Assembly: GCA_948144175.1 (NCBI GenBank)
Contig: CANXME010000864.1
Coordinates: 310,001-374,000 of the forward strand
From: Closterium sp. NIES-65
Taxonomy: Eukaryota > Streptophyta > Zygnematophyceae > Desmidiales > Closteriaceae
Length of the DNA: 64,000 bases
Reading direction: 5' to 3'
A model generated the notes under the pieces. That model saw nothing but the letters and a program-made list of their open reading frames with translations, was not told the DNA's origin and did not search any database. Each line of letters opens with the position of its first letter. The first letter of the stretch is position 1. This document shows positions 30,351 to 41,786 of the stretch, piece by piece. A program made the translations under genes and the position numbers.

Positions 30351-33300
30351 GTAGGGGACACCACTTGAAATCTATGAAACATGACCACATACAGATTTAC
30401 AGAATGGTGGGACGTCCAACTCACATGAACTCCAGTCGCTTGTTGATCGGAATTCTTAGGTATCACCCTGTCATACCTCCATATTGTTAGCGATAGACTT
30501 CCACCTCACGTCTTTTACTTGCACTTTTAATGTCCTACTTTAGTGTAGTAGTTTTTGTGGTTGGGTGTTACACCAATATCCCAACCCAACCCAAATGTGA
30601 TGTGGTCAACTGAAACCTTCAACTCCAACACCAGTTGAAGATTTCAGTCGATCTTATTGGGAATTGCCCCCGATCCCCTGCCCATCTGTTCCCACCCATT
30701 TTCTAATGTACTTAGAATTCTTGAGCTCCTTTATTAAATCAATCAAGTCTCGCTCAAGTTCTTACACATATCCCACTTCTGTCCATCCGTCTGGTATGTT
30801 TGTGCAGGCCAGAACAAAAACTACTCAAGCAGTCAAGCGGTTCTCCCACCAGCATCTATACTCACCAGGGGGGGGCAGCGCGAGACGAAGGGGAACTTCA
30901 CCGCAGAGCCGGTGAAGTTGTTTGTGTACGAGGCAAACCAGGGACTGTCGCGGTGTGGGCTGCAGCTCGCCTTTCACGCCAACTTTACCTTCTCCCTCTT
31001 GCCTCGATCTGGCCACGTGGGCTTCAACGGCTTAGCGTTTGTCATCTCGGCAACGGACCAGGTGGGGAGTGGCGCTGGGGTGGGGTATGGTGGAATGGAC
31101 ACACGGAGCATGGCGGTGGAGTTTGACACTCTGCAGAACAAGGAGCATGGCGACATGAGCAGCCACCATGTCGGGCTGAACGTTCGAGGCGAAGACAGAT
31201 CGCTAGTCGCTGTGAGGTCACCCTTCCGTCTGAGCAACAGGAAGGCGTACACGGCGTGGGTGGACTATGAGCCAGGAGACCCCGGCACCATCCAGGTCTT
31301 CCTGGCTGACTCGCAGGAGAAGCCGCAGCAAGCGGTGCTGGAGTGGAGGCTGGCGCTGTGTGAGGTGCTGCAGGGTGCAGTTGATCAGCCCGCCTTCTTC
31401 TTTGGCTTCGTGGCGTCCACCACTGTGAAGCCGTTTCAGCGGCACGTCATTCTTGAATCGATAGTGGATACAGGTAAGCAGTGTGTGCTTTCAGGTGGAT
31501 GGGCTTGGCATGGTGGTTAACAACATGGGAGGTCCAGTCCGGAGGATGTAAAGGAGGTGGCAACGAGACTGAGGGAGTGGATGGTGATGTAAGGAATTGT
31601 GACGATGGGGGTAGTGCTGGTGAAGATGAGGTTAGCTCTGGCGCTGATGAGGTTACCGATGGAGGTCAATTTGAAAGTGACTGCAATTTGATATGAGTCA
31701 CACATTTTCTGAATCTTACATGGTGTCTTCTATCTTCGCTCTGATTGCTTTGTCTTTGTGCAGGCCTTCCTGCTTCTCCCCGAACAGTCACACGTAATCC
31801 AGGTGAGACATCGTCTCCCATGCTTCTGTTGCGACTCTCGCAACTACCTCCGTTAGAAGGACAAAAGAGGCAAGCATTGTGACAGTGTGATTGTTATTAT
31901 CATCTTATAATGTGTACAGACGTTTCCCCTCGCGTTTGTTTATCTTTCCACATGTATCCTTCACTCTCCGTCTTACCATGTTTTTCTTTTCTTCTGGAGG
32001 TTCTTTGTACTAAATACTCATGCATTCAGTACATTGGGTGTAAGAAAGAAGAATAACCTAGACAGTGTGGTTGATGGTGCACAGCACGGTGGTTGATGGT
32101 GCACAGCACGGTGGTTGATGGTGCACAGCACGGTGCGCATAAATCTGAAGCAAACTGGAAAATGGAGAAGCTGAGCAACTTCGTTTATGGAATTAGGGAA
32201 GCGAATTTTTTATGAGAGACATGCATGAACCACGCTTGAACGGAGTGCTTGTTTGGTGGATGTTGTAATGACCACTTGAGGTGCAGATGTTATTGGATAA
32301 GGGTTGCAGTTCAGCAACGTTAGGGCAATGCACCCCAGACCATTGTACTCATTATCCCCCTTCAAGTTCTATCTTGTAACAACTTGTCACTTTCACATCT
32401 CATTCCTTTCTCTATAATTCAACTTCTGAGCATATCACAGCCTATGGCCTGCAGCTATCAACGAACACATACATGCCAGAACGGGCCAGCCCCTTCCCGC
32501 GCTATGTGAGTGCGGACTACCGTGTTGCGACCAGCAAGCAGGACTCGTGGGTCATCAGCGACTTCCACTCCTGGGACTCCGTGCCCTTCCTCGGCTGGCC
32601 CGTCAAGGACCAAAGAGACTGCAGTGAGTGAAACCAATGGGAACCTGTAGAAGCATATTGGAGCTGATAGCTGGGCTGGTGTCTTGGTTAGTTGCTACAA
32701 TCTGCGTCTTTCCATTTGCTGTTCTGCTGCTGGTCACTTTCATGTTTCAACTATCGCACAATAATCAGGGCAATATGAGTCTTCATCATTTTTCAGCCGT
32801 CATCGCATGAGCTTCAATTATTCACGAACCAATTTTCATCATACGCAGGTTCTTGTTGGGCGTTTGCGCTGGTGGCGAGTGTGGAAGCGGCATACGGCAT
32901 TGCCTTGAATGCACAGGCACCGCAGCTGTCAGTGGAGTCACTCTTTGCAGCCATGGGGCTCACCTCCGAAGCTGACAAGTGCAGCACGGGGGGCTCCCCC
33001 ACCGAGGCGTTGGAAAGGCTTCTCATGCTGCCTCACGGTGGAGTCACAGAGGTTGGAGCGCCTGTGAGTAGTGTGGTGAAGTGTGATTCCAGAGATTTGA
33101 AGTGGTGTGCCCGACGTTGAGAGAGTTGCGACTATACTTCAACTGGTGATATGAGGACTGTCTCCGAGTCGTTGAAGCCACTGGCATTGGTTGCAACTTA
33201 TAACCGAGTTGAACTAATTTTCCATCGGCATACGAGTGCCCCTGCAGTCTGATACGCAATGATAGATTGGCCGGATCGGGGCCAAGAGACCGAGTTATGG

Positions 33301-36300
33301 CAGCAAGAGGCAAACAGCTTCTACCAAGCATGATCAACGGTCAGCTAAGGTCGGCTTGCCACGAGCCGGAAGGGGCCGAGCCAGACTTAAGAGTTCCATA
33401 ACATTCAGAAGGCAACGTATAGAGTACAAAATGAATATTCTAATCATTTTGTAATGCACCCAACATTCTGCTGCTTTCTATGATTGGCCGCCATCATTTT
33501 CCACAAGCAAACTTTTGTTTTCCATTGTGACCTCCTTTTATGTTTCTTTCTCTTCCTTCCTATCTGTAATTAAATCCCCTATGAAATGTTCATCTTTAGA
33601 AAAAGAAGTACCCTGTTCATGGCTTTGAGCGCACAAGGTTCAAGGAGTTTGTGGGGCTCATGCTGGCAGTGCGTCGACAGCCAGTGGTGGTTCACATTGA
33701 GGCTTCTGCTCTGAGTTTTGCACAATATGACGGGGTGGGTGTTTCTTGCGTTGACCCTTCATTCTGTGCACAAGTTGTCAAGAGTTGTACAGAAGTTGTT
33801 GTTCGCATTACCTGTATGCCAAAAACCAACCCAGGGTTGTACACAAGTTGTTACCAGCATTAACCTGTATGCCTGAAGTGGTACTTTGTTGTTTGTTGTT
33901 TCATCCCTCCATAACTGTTGTGGTGCCCCCTTTCTCCTCAGACCTTCAAGTACCAGGATCCTGGTTGCTACACCGGCAGACTGAACCACGTTGTACTCGT
34001 TATTGGATACTTCATCTTGAGAAATGACGGCAGCCAAAATCGCATAGCGCCTCCATTTTGGATCATCCGCAACTCGTGGGGAGTGGAGTGGGGTGACCGG
34101 GGCCACATGCGCATGGACATTCAGGGAGGGGATGGCGTGTGTGGCATCAACGTGCTGCCTGGCATCTACCCCATTGTCAAGAGTGAGGCATTTATCTCGA
34201 GGTGTTGAGTGGGGCATCTACCTCGAGGTGTTGAGTGAGGCATCTACCTCGAGGTGTTGAGTGAGGCATCTACCTCGAGGTGTTGAGTGAGGCATCTACC
34301 TCGAGGTGTTGAGTGAGGCATCTACCTCATTGTCTTAAATGGGGCACCTTCCCCCATCGCTCTCTCCATATCTCAGTCCCCCCCTTCCAGTCCATCACAG
34401 GGTGTTTGGGGCAGGGTGAAATTCACAGAAGAATTATGTAATTAGTCTTTAGTTTAGGGGATGGCCTCAAATTTGGTATATGGAACACAGTGGAATGGAG
34501 GCATTGTCAACAGAGAGGAGTGTGAGCCAGTCACCAATCGCCAACTCACGGTTTCCAGATTTCACACCTGCCATTTGCCTAAGGCTTGCCTTTTCCTGCC
34601 CACGGTCGTTTTCAATGAGTTTGCACTCGCGCCTGTTTCTACACCTCCTGCTCCTATCTGTACCCCCCTCCAGTCCCCAAGGACCCTTGCGGCCAGAGGA
34701 GCTTCAAGGGTGATGGTGACCTGCAGCCCAGCATGAATCCGTGTGGGCGGTTCACATGCCGGGCTAACTTACGGAACAACAGCAATTCGTGTGACTGTTC
34801 CATTCCAAACGAATCTAATCAGCCATTTGTTCAAGCTGCAAACGGATATGGCTCTCAAACGTGTGCTTACTGTAAGTTGTTTGGTTCAAGTTCTCAAATG
34901 ATAACTTTTATTCATGGCCCTTGTCAGAACAATGGCCGTTTTTGGAACAATGGGCTTGTTTGATCTTCAGATATTCTTTCAACCAAGTCCCTGTCTATAT
35001 CTTTTCGTAGTTTCATCTCTCCTTCCCCCTACTCTTCCCATTGCTCCCAACACATGTATCTCTCTCACCACTGTGCTCCACAATTGTGTTTATGTCGCTT
35101 GGCAGTGGATGTGTGTGGGTCTGACTTGAAGAACCCATGCTACGTGGGCGCGTGCATCAACGACGGCAAGGGCTCCTACTCCTGCATCTGCCCCCCCAAC
35201 TACGTTGAAAGCACAATCATCGATAGCTTCCCCACCTGCGACCCAGGTGCTGCTGGCTTGGCATCGTTTGTAAGAGGGTCGCTACTTCTTTCAGTTCTTC
35301 TTGAATCATATGTTGGGGTCATTACAGTTCTACTGTCAATTCATGTGATGCACACACAACTAGTAGTTTTGTTTTCTTGATTACTTTCTTATGCGTGTGT
35401 TCTCCTGCTTTCACATTCGTCGCTTTCCAGCCAACGTCACAGCCAGCACCCTGGCCGTGAGTGGGAGCAACTGGTGGTGCCCCGCTGTCCTCTCTATTGT
35501 GGGCCTCTCACTTCCCCAATTCACACAGCGGAATCAGGTAACCAATGGAGATGGGGGGCCTGGAAGAGTGGATTGGTAGGCACGGCTAGTGGTTGATTCC
35601 TCACAATGGAATTCTAAGTCCCATAGCTGCTTATCTACAGTTTATGAAATCGTCAATGTGTGAAATGAAAACAATCACAAAAGCAATATTGCTACACCTT
35701 CACTTCATAGCTTTGTCTTCCTGTGTCCATTTACTTCCTGATTCGTCATGCAAACGATGTGCCATCCCCTGAAGTGGTGACTAAAGAATCGTGTGTGCTC
35801 CTCATTGCAGGGCATTGACTGCAATCAGGCTTTGCCTCGTAACATGGTGCTTCAGCTGGGAAATCCTCTCCTCGTTCCCTGCACTGCGTTCTTCTACACC
35901 CTCAGTGTGAGAGTTAGCCCTTTTTGTTTTTATTCGTTGAATGGAATCTCGTCGAATTATTTTTCTATGTTTCCCCACTCTGCTTTGCTTAGCTCCGCAA
36001 GACTGTCGCATAGTAAAGCTGCGCTCCATTCACCTCAGGCATCTGTGCCTTCTCTCCCGTTGTTCAACCCTCCAGGGCGACACATGCTGGTCCATCAGTG
36101 CTCAGCTGTTCCTCACCACCAGCAACCTCACGGCACTCAATCCCGGCCTTGACTGCTCTGAGCCCATCAAGGCGGGCCGCTCTCTGTGCGTCGAGCGCAA
36201 CGCCACCTTCGCCTTCACTGTGCCTCGGTGCCTACGTTACGGCGTGCTTACAGCACAGGACACGTGTGAACGCCTGCTGCTGGAGGCGGGGAGTGAGGAC

Positions 36301-36873
36301 GACCCAACGGGGGCTGGGAACGTGAACGCTGTGCGCTGGGCTGAGCTGTACCGCAACAATCCCGGCCTCATCTGCTCGAGTGTCATCCCGGTCTCCGCCT
36401 CTGCTGTTGGCAGCAACACTGGCGTGCAGGTGAGAGGTGGAGGTGAACTGGGTTGGGGGCGCAAGAGATGGGAGGGAAATGGAGGGAAGATTGGTGGATG
36501 GACCAAACGTATACTTGATGGATGTTGGGGCAAGGAGTCATTTCTCATATGCCAGCGTGGTGTTTTTTCCAACTATTTGCCCTTGATTGCCCGTTGAGTG
36601 TGTGCCTATCTCTTTCTCTCAATACATGTTTTTTTTTCATTTCTTGTGTTTGTAAATGTCGCCGTTCAGATTTGCCTAAGGGCAGAGTATTGGTCATTCG
36701 TCGTTGGCATATGCAAGAAGGGCAGGCAAAAGCCAGTGTCACCATCATTGACATGCTCAGGTGCTTACAGTTTTTATGGTGGAGCTGCCAATGGAGCAAT
36801 TTCAAAATATTACGTGTACAATGAGAAGAAGTGTGTTGGAAGTGTAGGGTCCAAGTTCATTTGTGTGCCATGA
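30004..36873 (+). CDS. 3' part of a secreted LRR/EGF/L-type lectin/papain-like peptidase/LysM protein (13 exons)
   Basis: Thirteen exons splice at GT-AG sites in a single frame: 30004-30350, 30808-31473, 31764-31802, 32441-32623, 32849-33063, 33600-33734, 33942-34182, 34674-34871, 35106-35246, 35431-35537, 35811-35906, 36076-36429, 36670-36873. The 2,926 nt give 974 codons and a TGA once the first base completes the preceding LRR codon. Domain order is LRR cap, EGF-like, L-type lectin, C1A peptidase, Cys-rich/EGF-like modules, then LysM-type modules. All are typical of secreted or cell-surface proteins. The many cysteines and N-x-S/T sites fit an extracellular location, and no kinase or membrane anchor follows. 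A likely role is glycan- or wall-bound proteolysis or sensing (inference). Frame continuity makes the exon model strong; the protein start is not in view. An alternative is fusion of two adjacent genes in this reading, which cDNA would settle. Confidence 0.82.
30808..31473 (+). CDS. Exon: L-type (legume-like) lectin domain
   Basis: About 220 residues in one exon. Lectin landmarks are GFNGLAFVISATDQVG (the GDGLAF strand), SMAVEFDTLQNKEHGD (the VEFDT strand, with the Asp normally involved in metal binding), HHVGLNV, and AFFFGFVASTT near the end (the typical GFSAAT block). L-type lectins bind glycans through a beta-sandwich. Whether the metal and sugar sites are complete needs an alignment. Acceptor tttgtgcag, donor acag|gtaagc. 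Confidence 0.82.
31764..31802 (+). CDS. Exon: 39-nt linker between lectin and peptidase
   Basis: Encodes LPASPRTVTRNP between tgtgcag and gtgagac. It keeps phase with both neighbours. It is a short Pro/Thr linker without a recognisable domain. Confidence 0.65.
32072..32137. repeat. 22-bp triplicate in an intron
   Basis: ggtggttgatggtgcacagc repeated three times head to tail (22-bp period), between the linker exon and the first peptidase exon. No function is apparent. Confidence 0.8.
32441..34182 (+). CDS. Exons: papain-family (C1A) cysteine peptidase domain
   Basis: Four exons: 32441-32623, 32849-33063, 33600-33734 and 33942-34182. The active site is complete by motif: VKDQRDCSSCWAFA gives the oxyanion Gln and catalytic Cys; LNHVVLVIGY gives the His; FWIIRNSWGVEWGDRGH gives the Asn and the NSWG motif. 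ALMLAV-type sequence (GLMLAVRRQPVVVHIEA) and CSTGGSPTEAL match papain strands. The Cys codon's exon begins at the splice junction. No ERFNIN/I29 propeptide is seen upstream, where C1A enzymes normally carry one; the lectin domain sits there instead. Start of the first exon is set at the acceptor atatcacag, because the alternative cag at 32452-32454 breaks the frame. Confidence 0.88.
34185..34333. repeat. 26-bp minisatellite starting at a splice donor
   Basis: Five full and one partial copies of gaggcatctacctcgaggtg plus ttgagt begin two bases after the exon end at 34182. Each copy repeats a gagtgaggca-like donor context, and the unit echoes the exon's own GGCATCTACCCCATTGTC, so it seems to have arisen from the exon-intron junction. 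Confidence 0.88.
34674..35246 (+). CDS. Exons: Cys-rich and EGF-like modules
   Basis: Two exons, 34674-34871 and 35106-35246. The first has paired cysteines (DPCGQ, NPCGRFTCRAN, SCDCSIP, TCAY) and several N-x-S/T sites. The second is a clearer EGF-like module: VCGSDLKNPCYVGACINDG followed by SYSCICPPNY. Phases match on both sides. The donor at 35246 (gtgctg) is weaker than the rest. Confidence 0.75.
35431..36873 (+). CDS. Exons: LysM-type modules and C-terminus
   Basis: Four exons, 35431-35537, 35811-35906, 36076-36429 and 36670-36873. The best LysM is YTLSGDTCWSISAQLF... with LNPGLDC and AGRSLCV, the canonical GDTCWSIS/LNPGLNC/G-SLCV layout. A preceding module (WWCPAVLSIVG, QGIDCNQALP) and a following one (YGVLTAQDTCERLL, NNPGLIC) look like divergent LysMs. 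LysMs bind N-acetylglucosamine polymers such as chitin or peptidoglycan. The final exon adds a Cys-rich tail ending KFICVP and a TGA at 36871-36873. Confidence 0.8.
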
Positions 36874-37164
36874 TTAGGAGCTCAGACGGGTATGGAACGG
36901 GGACCACATTTGGATTTCGACTTCTCTGATTAGCAGTGTAGCCTTTTCAGAAACCCTGATTATCAGCCTACGTTGTTGAGGTTACTTTTAATCATGTGCA
37001 ACCACTGTTAAAAATAAAATAAAAAATATATTTAAAAATATATTTAAAAATATTTAATAAAAATCAAATGCGGTCCAATGCGATTCAATGCGATCGAATG
37101 TTATTATGCGCGTTTCGGTGCGGTGTGACGCGAATCTGACAAGAGGATCGCCTGATAAGAGGCC
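36874..37164. other. 3' flank of the multidomain gene
   Basis: Non-coding. An A/T block at about 37008-37062 contains AATAAA-like hexamers about 140 nt after the stop and could supply the polyadenylation signal. Short direct repeats of (a/t)atgcgat lie at 37066-37100. Copia-B interrupts the flank at 37165. Confidence 0.5.
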
Positions 37165-37169
37165 GTAGG

Positions 37170-37597
37170 TGTTGGGCTGAAACGCCCTAGGATCTTTGTA
37201 GAGTTAAAGTCTGAGTAGGTGTTGTAATAGCGGAAGCGTTGAATAAAGTCCTTGAACCACCTTGCGCTAGTATGTGAGGGCAAAGTAAGTTGAGTAAAGC
37301 AAAGAGATACAGGAATATAAATATATGAGTACAGAGAATATGAAGAGACATTATAACTACTTTTACTGTTGCGGTTCGATACAGTGCGACTTGGGCAACT
37401 GCTCAATGTCGAGTCAGTTGTTTGTCCTTGCTGTCGCGCTGCGTCAGGTCAAAGGTCGCTGACCTTTGACTTTCTCGTAACCTCCAGCGGTTACGTTAAC
37501 TTCCGAGGGTTGATTCGCGATGCTTCGATTTGAGCTGCTTCGCTTTGTGTCTTGAGTTCTGACACGACAGAGGCGCTTAACTTATTTGTTCCCAACA
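37170..37597 (-). repeat. 3' LTR of Copia-B
   Basis: 428 bp, TG..CA ends. The - strand bases just before it (AGCGAAGGGGAG, 37598-37609) are the polypurine tract. Confidence 0.94.
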
Positions 37598-38750
37598 CTC
37601 CCCTTCGCTTCTGGAGTGTCGCTGATGATGACGTGGTTTTGTCCAGTCAGCAGCATGCAGTACTCGAACTTCTGTTTTCCTAGTTTCTTGGTCAAGTAGT
37701 CAGCTGCCATCTCGGACGTAGGACAGTAGGATAGATCGAGTTTCCCTTTCTCGATTTCGTCTTTCACGAAGAAGTATCGCAAAGCGATATGCTTCGTTCT
37801 GTTCGCGAATCCGCTCTTGTTGGCGATGCGAATTGCAGATTGGTTGTCGCAGAACAAAGTGAAGTTAGGTAACTCGGCTAACTTCGCTTCTTCCAGCAGC
37901 TCGCGAAGGTAGAGTCCTTCCTTGGTGGCTGAGCAGAGGGCGATATATTCTGCTACAGCTGAAGAGAGTGCAATTAGTTCTTGCTTGCTTGATTGCCAGG
38001 AGATAGGTCCGCTAGGTTCTAGGCGGTAGATGTAGCCAGTGCGGGAGCGCCTGTTATCTGAGTCGCCGGCGTGATCGGCATCGACGTAGCCGATTAGTTT
38101 CGTCGGCGTAGTTGTGTTTTTGTAGTACGTCAGGCCAATCGTTGCGGTGCTCACGAAGTAGTGAAGAGCGCGATCGAGTTCCGCCAGGTGTTCTGCTTCG
38201 GGCCTCTTGAGATAGGTAGCAAGTTGACTTGCGGAGTAGGACAGATCTGGGCGGCAGGTGACGGCTATGAAGAGGAGACAGCCCAGTTTTCGCTGGTAGT
38301 CGCGTATTCCGGCATTTTTGAGTAAGGCGGAGCTTCCTTTGCCGTTCCCTGCCGTGTAGCGGTATGGCGTGGAGATAGTAGCAGGTGTGAGCGCGAAGCG
38401 TTTGGCGATGGTGTCGGCATACTTTTCGGCGCTGAGGTAGATCGCATTTTCTTCTTCGCGGATGTTGAGTCCGAGATATTGAGTGACGGTAGTGGAGACC
38501 GTGAGTGTGAGGTCCTTCTTCAACTCCCCTTCGAACCAGGTAGTTATGTCGTTGGTAGAACCGATGTAGAGTAGATCGTCGACGTAGACGATAAGCAGAA
38601 TGTAGTTGGCGTCTTTGGTGAGTCGGTACATGCCTTGGTCGTGAGGCAGTTGACGGAATCCGATGCGAGTGAGGCGGGTGTGTAAGTGCTCTTGCCACAG
38701 CCGTGGGGCCTGTTTGATTCCGTAGAGTGATTTCAGTATCTGGCAAACCT
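37582..38750 (-). pseudogene. Copia-B RT (C-terminal half) and RNase H
   Basis: Begins with LKSLYGIKQAPRLW and contains YVDDLLYIGS, GYVDADHAGD, SSAVAEYIAL, FCDNQSAIRIANK and a TKHIALRYFFVKDEI tail. The RT fingers/palm part (the usual W-F-K..RYKARLVAKGF segment) is absent between integrase and this frame, so it cannot encode a working RT. RNase H looks whole. Confidence 0.88.
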
Positions 38751-38823
38751 GATTAGGTTCTTCGGATGCGTTGTCGACGTTCTGCTCGTCCCAGTCTGCT
38801 TCGTTTGCTGCTGAGGCGAAGGC

Positions 38824-39690
38824 TCAGTCACCACGAAAGCCACCTGTGGGGTCCTGATTTTCGTGCAAATTGGCGAGGTACGTCTGAAGCGTGAGTGGTT
38901 TGTAGAAGATCACATTACGTGCTGCTACTATTTCCTTGGAGTGGACGTCGAAGATTTTCCATGCGTTGTAATTCTTTTCGATGCCAAGGTGTAGTCCCCA
39001 CTGTGCGCGTTGTGAAAATCTTCCCGCTCGTGCCTCTGGGGGTCGGTACTGTACCATGCACCCGAAAAATCGTAACATTTTTGTACTGCCCTGTTTTCCT
39101 GTCCACAGCAGATGCGGTGATGCGTTGTTCGGGAGTGAGGACGACGACAGCAAGTTGTGCAGCATGACAGCATGGTCCATTGCTGCAGGCCACTGGTGGT
39201 TGGGTAGCCGCATGCCACGTAACAGTTTGCGCATGCTGTTCTGCAGAGTTCTGTTCATTCGTTCTGCGACACCTTGCTGCTGATGGGCGTAGGGAAGGGA
39301 GAGAAGTTGTTTGATTCCTCTTTCCGCCAGGTACTGCTTGAATCGCTGAGAGGTGTATTCTCCTCCTCCGTCTGACTGGAAGCTTTTCAGCACTGCTCCC
39401 GACTCTCGTTCTGTTACTGGTAGCCAGGCGGCGAACGCTGCGAGTGCCATGTCGCGGCTGGGTAGATTAAGATGCCAGACGTATCGAGTGGCGGCGTCAA
39501 TGAAGGAAATCGTGTAGTTGTAGGTAACTTGTCCTGGTTCTCAATTGAAGAGAATGTCGCTGTACACCTTCTCAAGTGGTGCGTACGCGGGTGCGCTCGG
39601 GTTGTGACGAGGAGTGAACGGTCGATGTGGTAAGTCGGCTTCGGGACAGGTAAGACAAGTCCCTCGTGCCCGTTGAAGTTCTCTGCCATG
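38824..39690 (-). pseudogene. Copia-B integrase core
   Basis: In this frame lie TCLTCPEADLP (second half of the zinc region), YSDILFN with the first Asp, a TGA at about 39541, then QSDGGGEYTS (second Asp) and GVAERMNRTLQ (Glu). The protein then runs into acidic residues and ends near 38824, where the RT amino-terminal half is missing. Confidence 0.85.
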
Positions 39691-41735
39691 AGGTAGTAAT
39701 AATGAGTCCTTCTCTAGGACTCTCGTTCTTGTTTAAGACTGTGTTGCTTGGATGTCCCATTCGTGCGTGCCAGATTTCTTCGGAGGCGCGATGTCCGGGT
39801 GAGCGTCGATACGCGTCGGAGTTAGAGTAGAAGCTGGCGACGAAGTTTGCATTTTTGTGGACTTCTCGTTGAGTTGGTTTCAACTGGTGTACGGGTGTTG
39901 GTGGTGTTTCGTTGATGACGACTGGTGTCGTTGGTCCTGCTGCTGCTGCCGATGTTGTCTCTGCTGCTGCCGATGATGTTTCTGCTGCTGTTGAATGTTG
40001 AATTGTTGCTAACGCGCGTGTTCTTTCTGCTTTAGGGATGGTATGCGAGTACCAGAAGCCTTCCGGGCTGAGGTCTGGATCAAGATCTGGAGGGTGAGTC
40101 CAGTCGGCGAAGTTCACGATGGCGTTGCTGTCTGCGGTGCCCAGGTCTGGGACGAAGTCGAGGACGAAGACGTTCTTCTTCAAGACTGCCTTCCCGATGT
40201 AGAGGCCGCCTTTCCCGTGGTATAACTTGAATTCCTGGGTGGTGCTGTTGGCTTCCAGGTGGATACCCTTCGCCATCAACTGGCTGACGCTCAGTAAGTT
40301 GTAGCCGAGTCCCTCCGCGATTAGTACCTTTGACATATGCAGTATAACGTTTGTTTCTCTGGACTGAAGCTGTACTACTCCTTGTCGTCGTGTGCGCAGG
40401 TTCTGATTGTTGGCGACTGTGATGACGACCTCTCGTTGAAGTCGGTGTTCACGTTGGACGAAGCGTCCCGATGAGCACATGTGCTGTCCGCAGCAGCTGT
40501 CCAAGAAGCACGTCTCTTTCCCGGACGGTTCACTTTGAGCAATGGCGGCGTACGTCAGATTCGGTTGAAGAGACTCGCGGCGAGGCGTGCTGTTGTCGAG
40601 TTGTTCTTCAGGTGAGTAGTATGGTGGTGACTCGGTTGTGCAGGAATCTGTTATCTTTACCATGCAGTTGACGATGTTTCTTGGCTTTTGCGCAGGTTGT
40701 CTTGTTGAAGTCGTTGAAGCTTGGACTGAAGTTGTTGGGGTTGCTTGCGTCGAAGTGACTTGACTGCTCGAAGGTCGAAGTTGTCGCTGTGGTGTTGTCG
40801 ATTGATGACGATACGGGCAGTGCGTACGAGGATGCCCTGAAGTCTTGCAGATATGGCAAAATGGAGGTACTGGCTTCGGTTGTTGTTGCTGTCGATTGTT
40901 GTTGTTGTTGTTGTTGTAGCGTCGCTGGGTGTGAAAGGCGAACTCTGGTACTGACGCTTTCTTCTTATGTCGTTCTTCTTGCAGGTCCATGTCCCGCTGC
41001 TCGGCATGGATTTCGGTGCAGAGTGCTGCTTCGGAGATTCTCCCGTGTGCTCGTAGTATGGCGCGAGTGGAGCGCCAGTGAGGGCCGAGACCGCCGATGA
41101 CAATCGTGACGAAGGCGTCTTCTGAAATCGATCCTCCACAACGAATCAGCCTGTCGCGCAGCTCGCGGCAGCGACTGATATACTCCATGCCTTTCTCGCC
41201 TGGTTTCATTTCTATTATTGTCAGCTGCGCCATTAACCTGCTTTGGTTTACACTGTCTGTTGCTTGATACAGGTTCTTCAAGTGGTTGTACGCGAGCTCC
41301 GCGGAGTTGCCGTAACCTCGGTAAGGCTTTATATTCTGCTCTTGAGTCGGGGTGATGTTCCTCAGTAGTATTGTGTACGCCATCATCGATTGATAAGTGT
41401 ACTACTGCTTCTCATACTGTGTGCCGTTTGTTGGATATGGCAGGGACCCGTCGAAGAAGCCAAGGATCCGCGCTCCTTCCATCATCAGCTCGAATTTGAA
41501 CGACCAGGTAAAGAAGTCTTTTCCGTCAAAAGGCTTTGTCGTTTGCAGTTTTAGAACATGCGCGAATTGCGACTGAACTTGTAATGCGTCCAGTGCTCTC
41601 TCTTGTCCCAGTGCAGGTTGTGGTTGCGGCATGAATCTGACGGAGCCGCGCTGGGGCTCGTACGGAGCGAAGGTAGGTTGTTGATGTTGATTCCCGCGTG
41701 CGTAGGATGAGCCATCGAGACTCATAGGCGTCACG

Positions 41736-41786
<51 letters not shown>

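Noticed and set aside
30004-36873. Receptor kinase interpretation of the LRR/lectin/LysM gene
   Set aside because: No transmembrane helix and no kinase motifs (HRD, DFG) appear after the LysM exons; the frame ends with a Cys-rich tail and a TGA.
38054-38746. Arg/His-rich frame over Copia-B RT
   Set aside because: It overlaps the RT/RNase H frame carrying YVDD and the RNase H motifs and shows no domain of its own.
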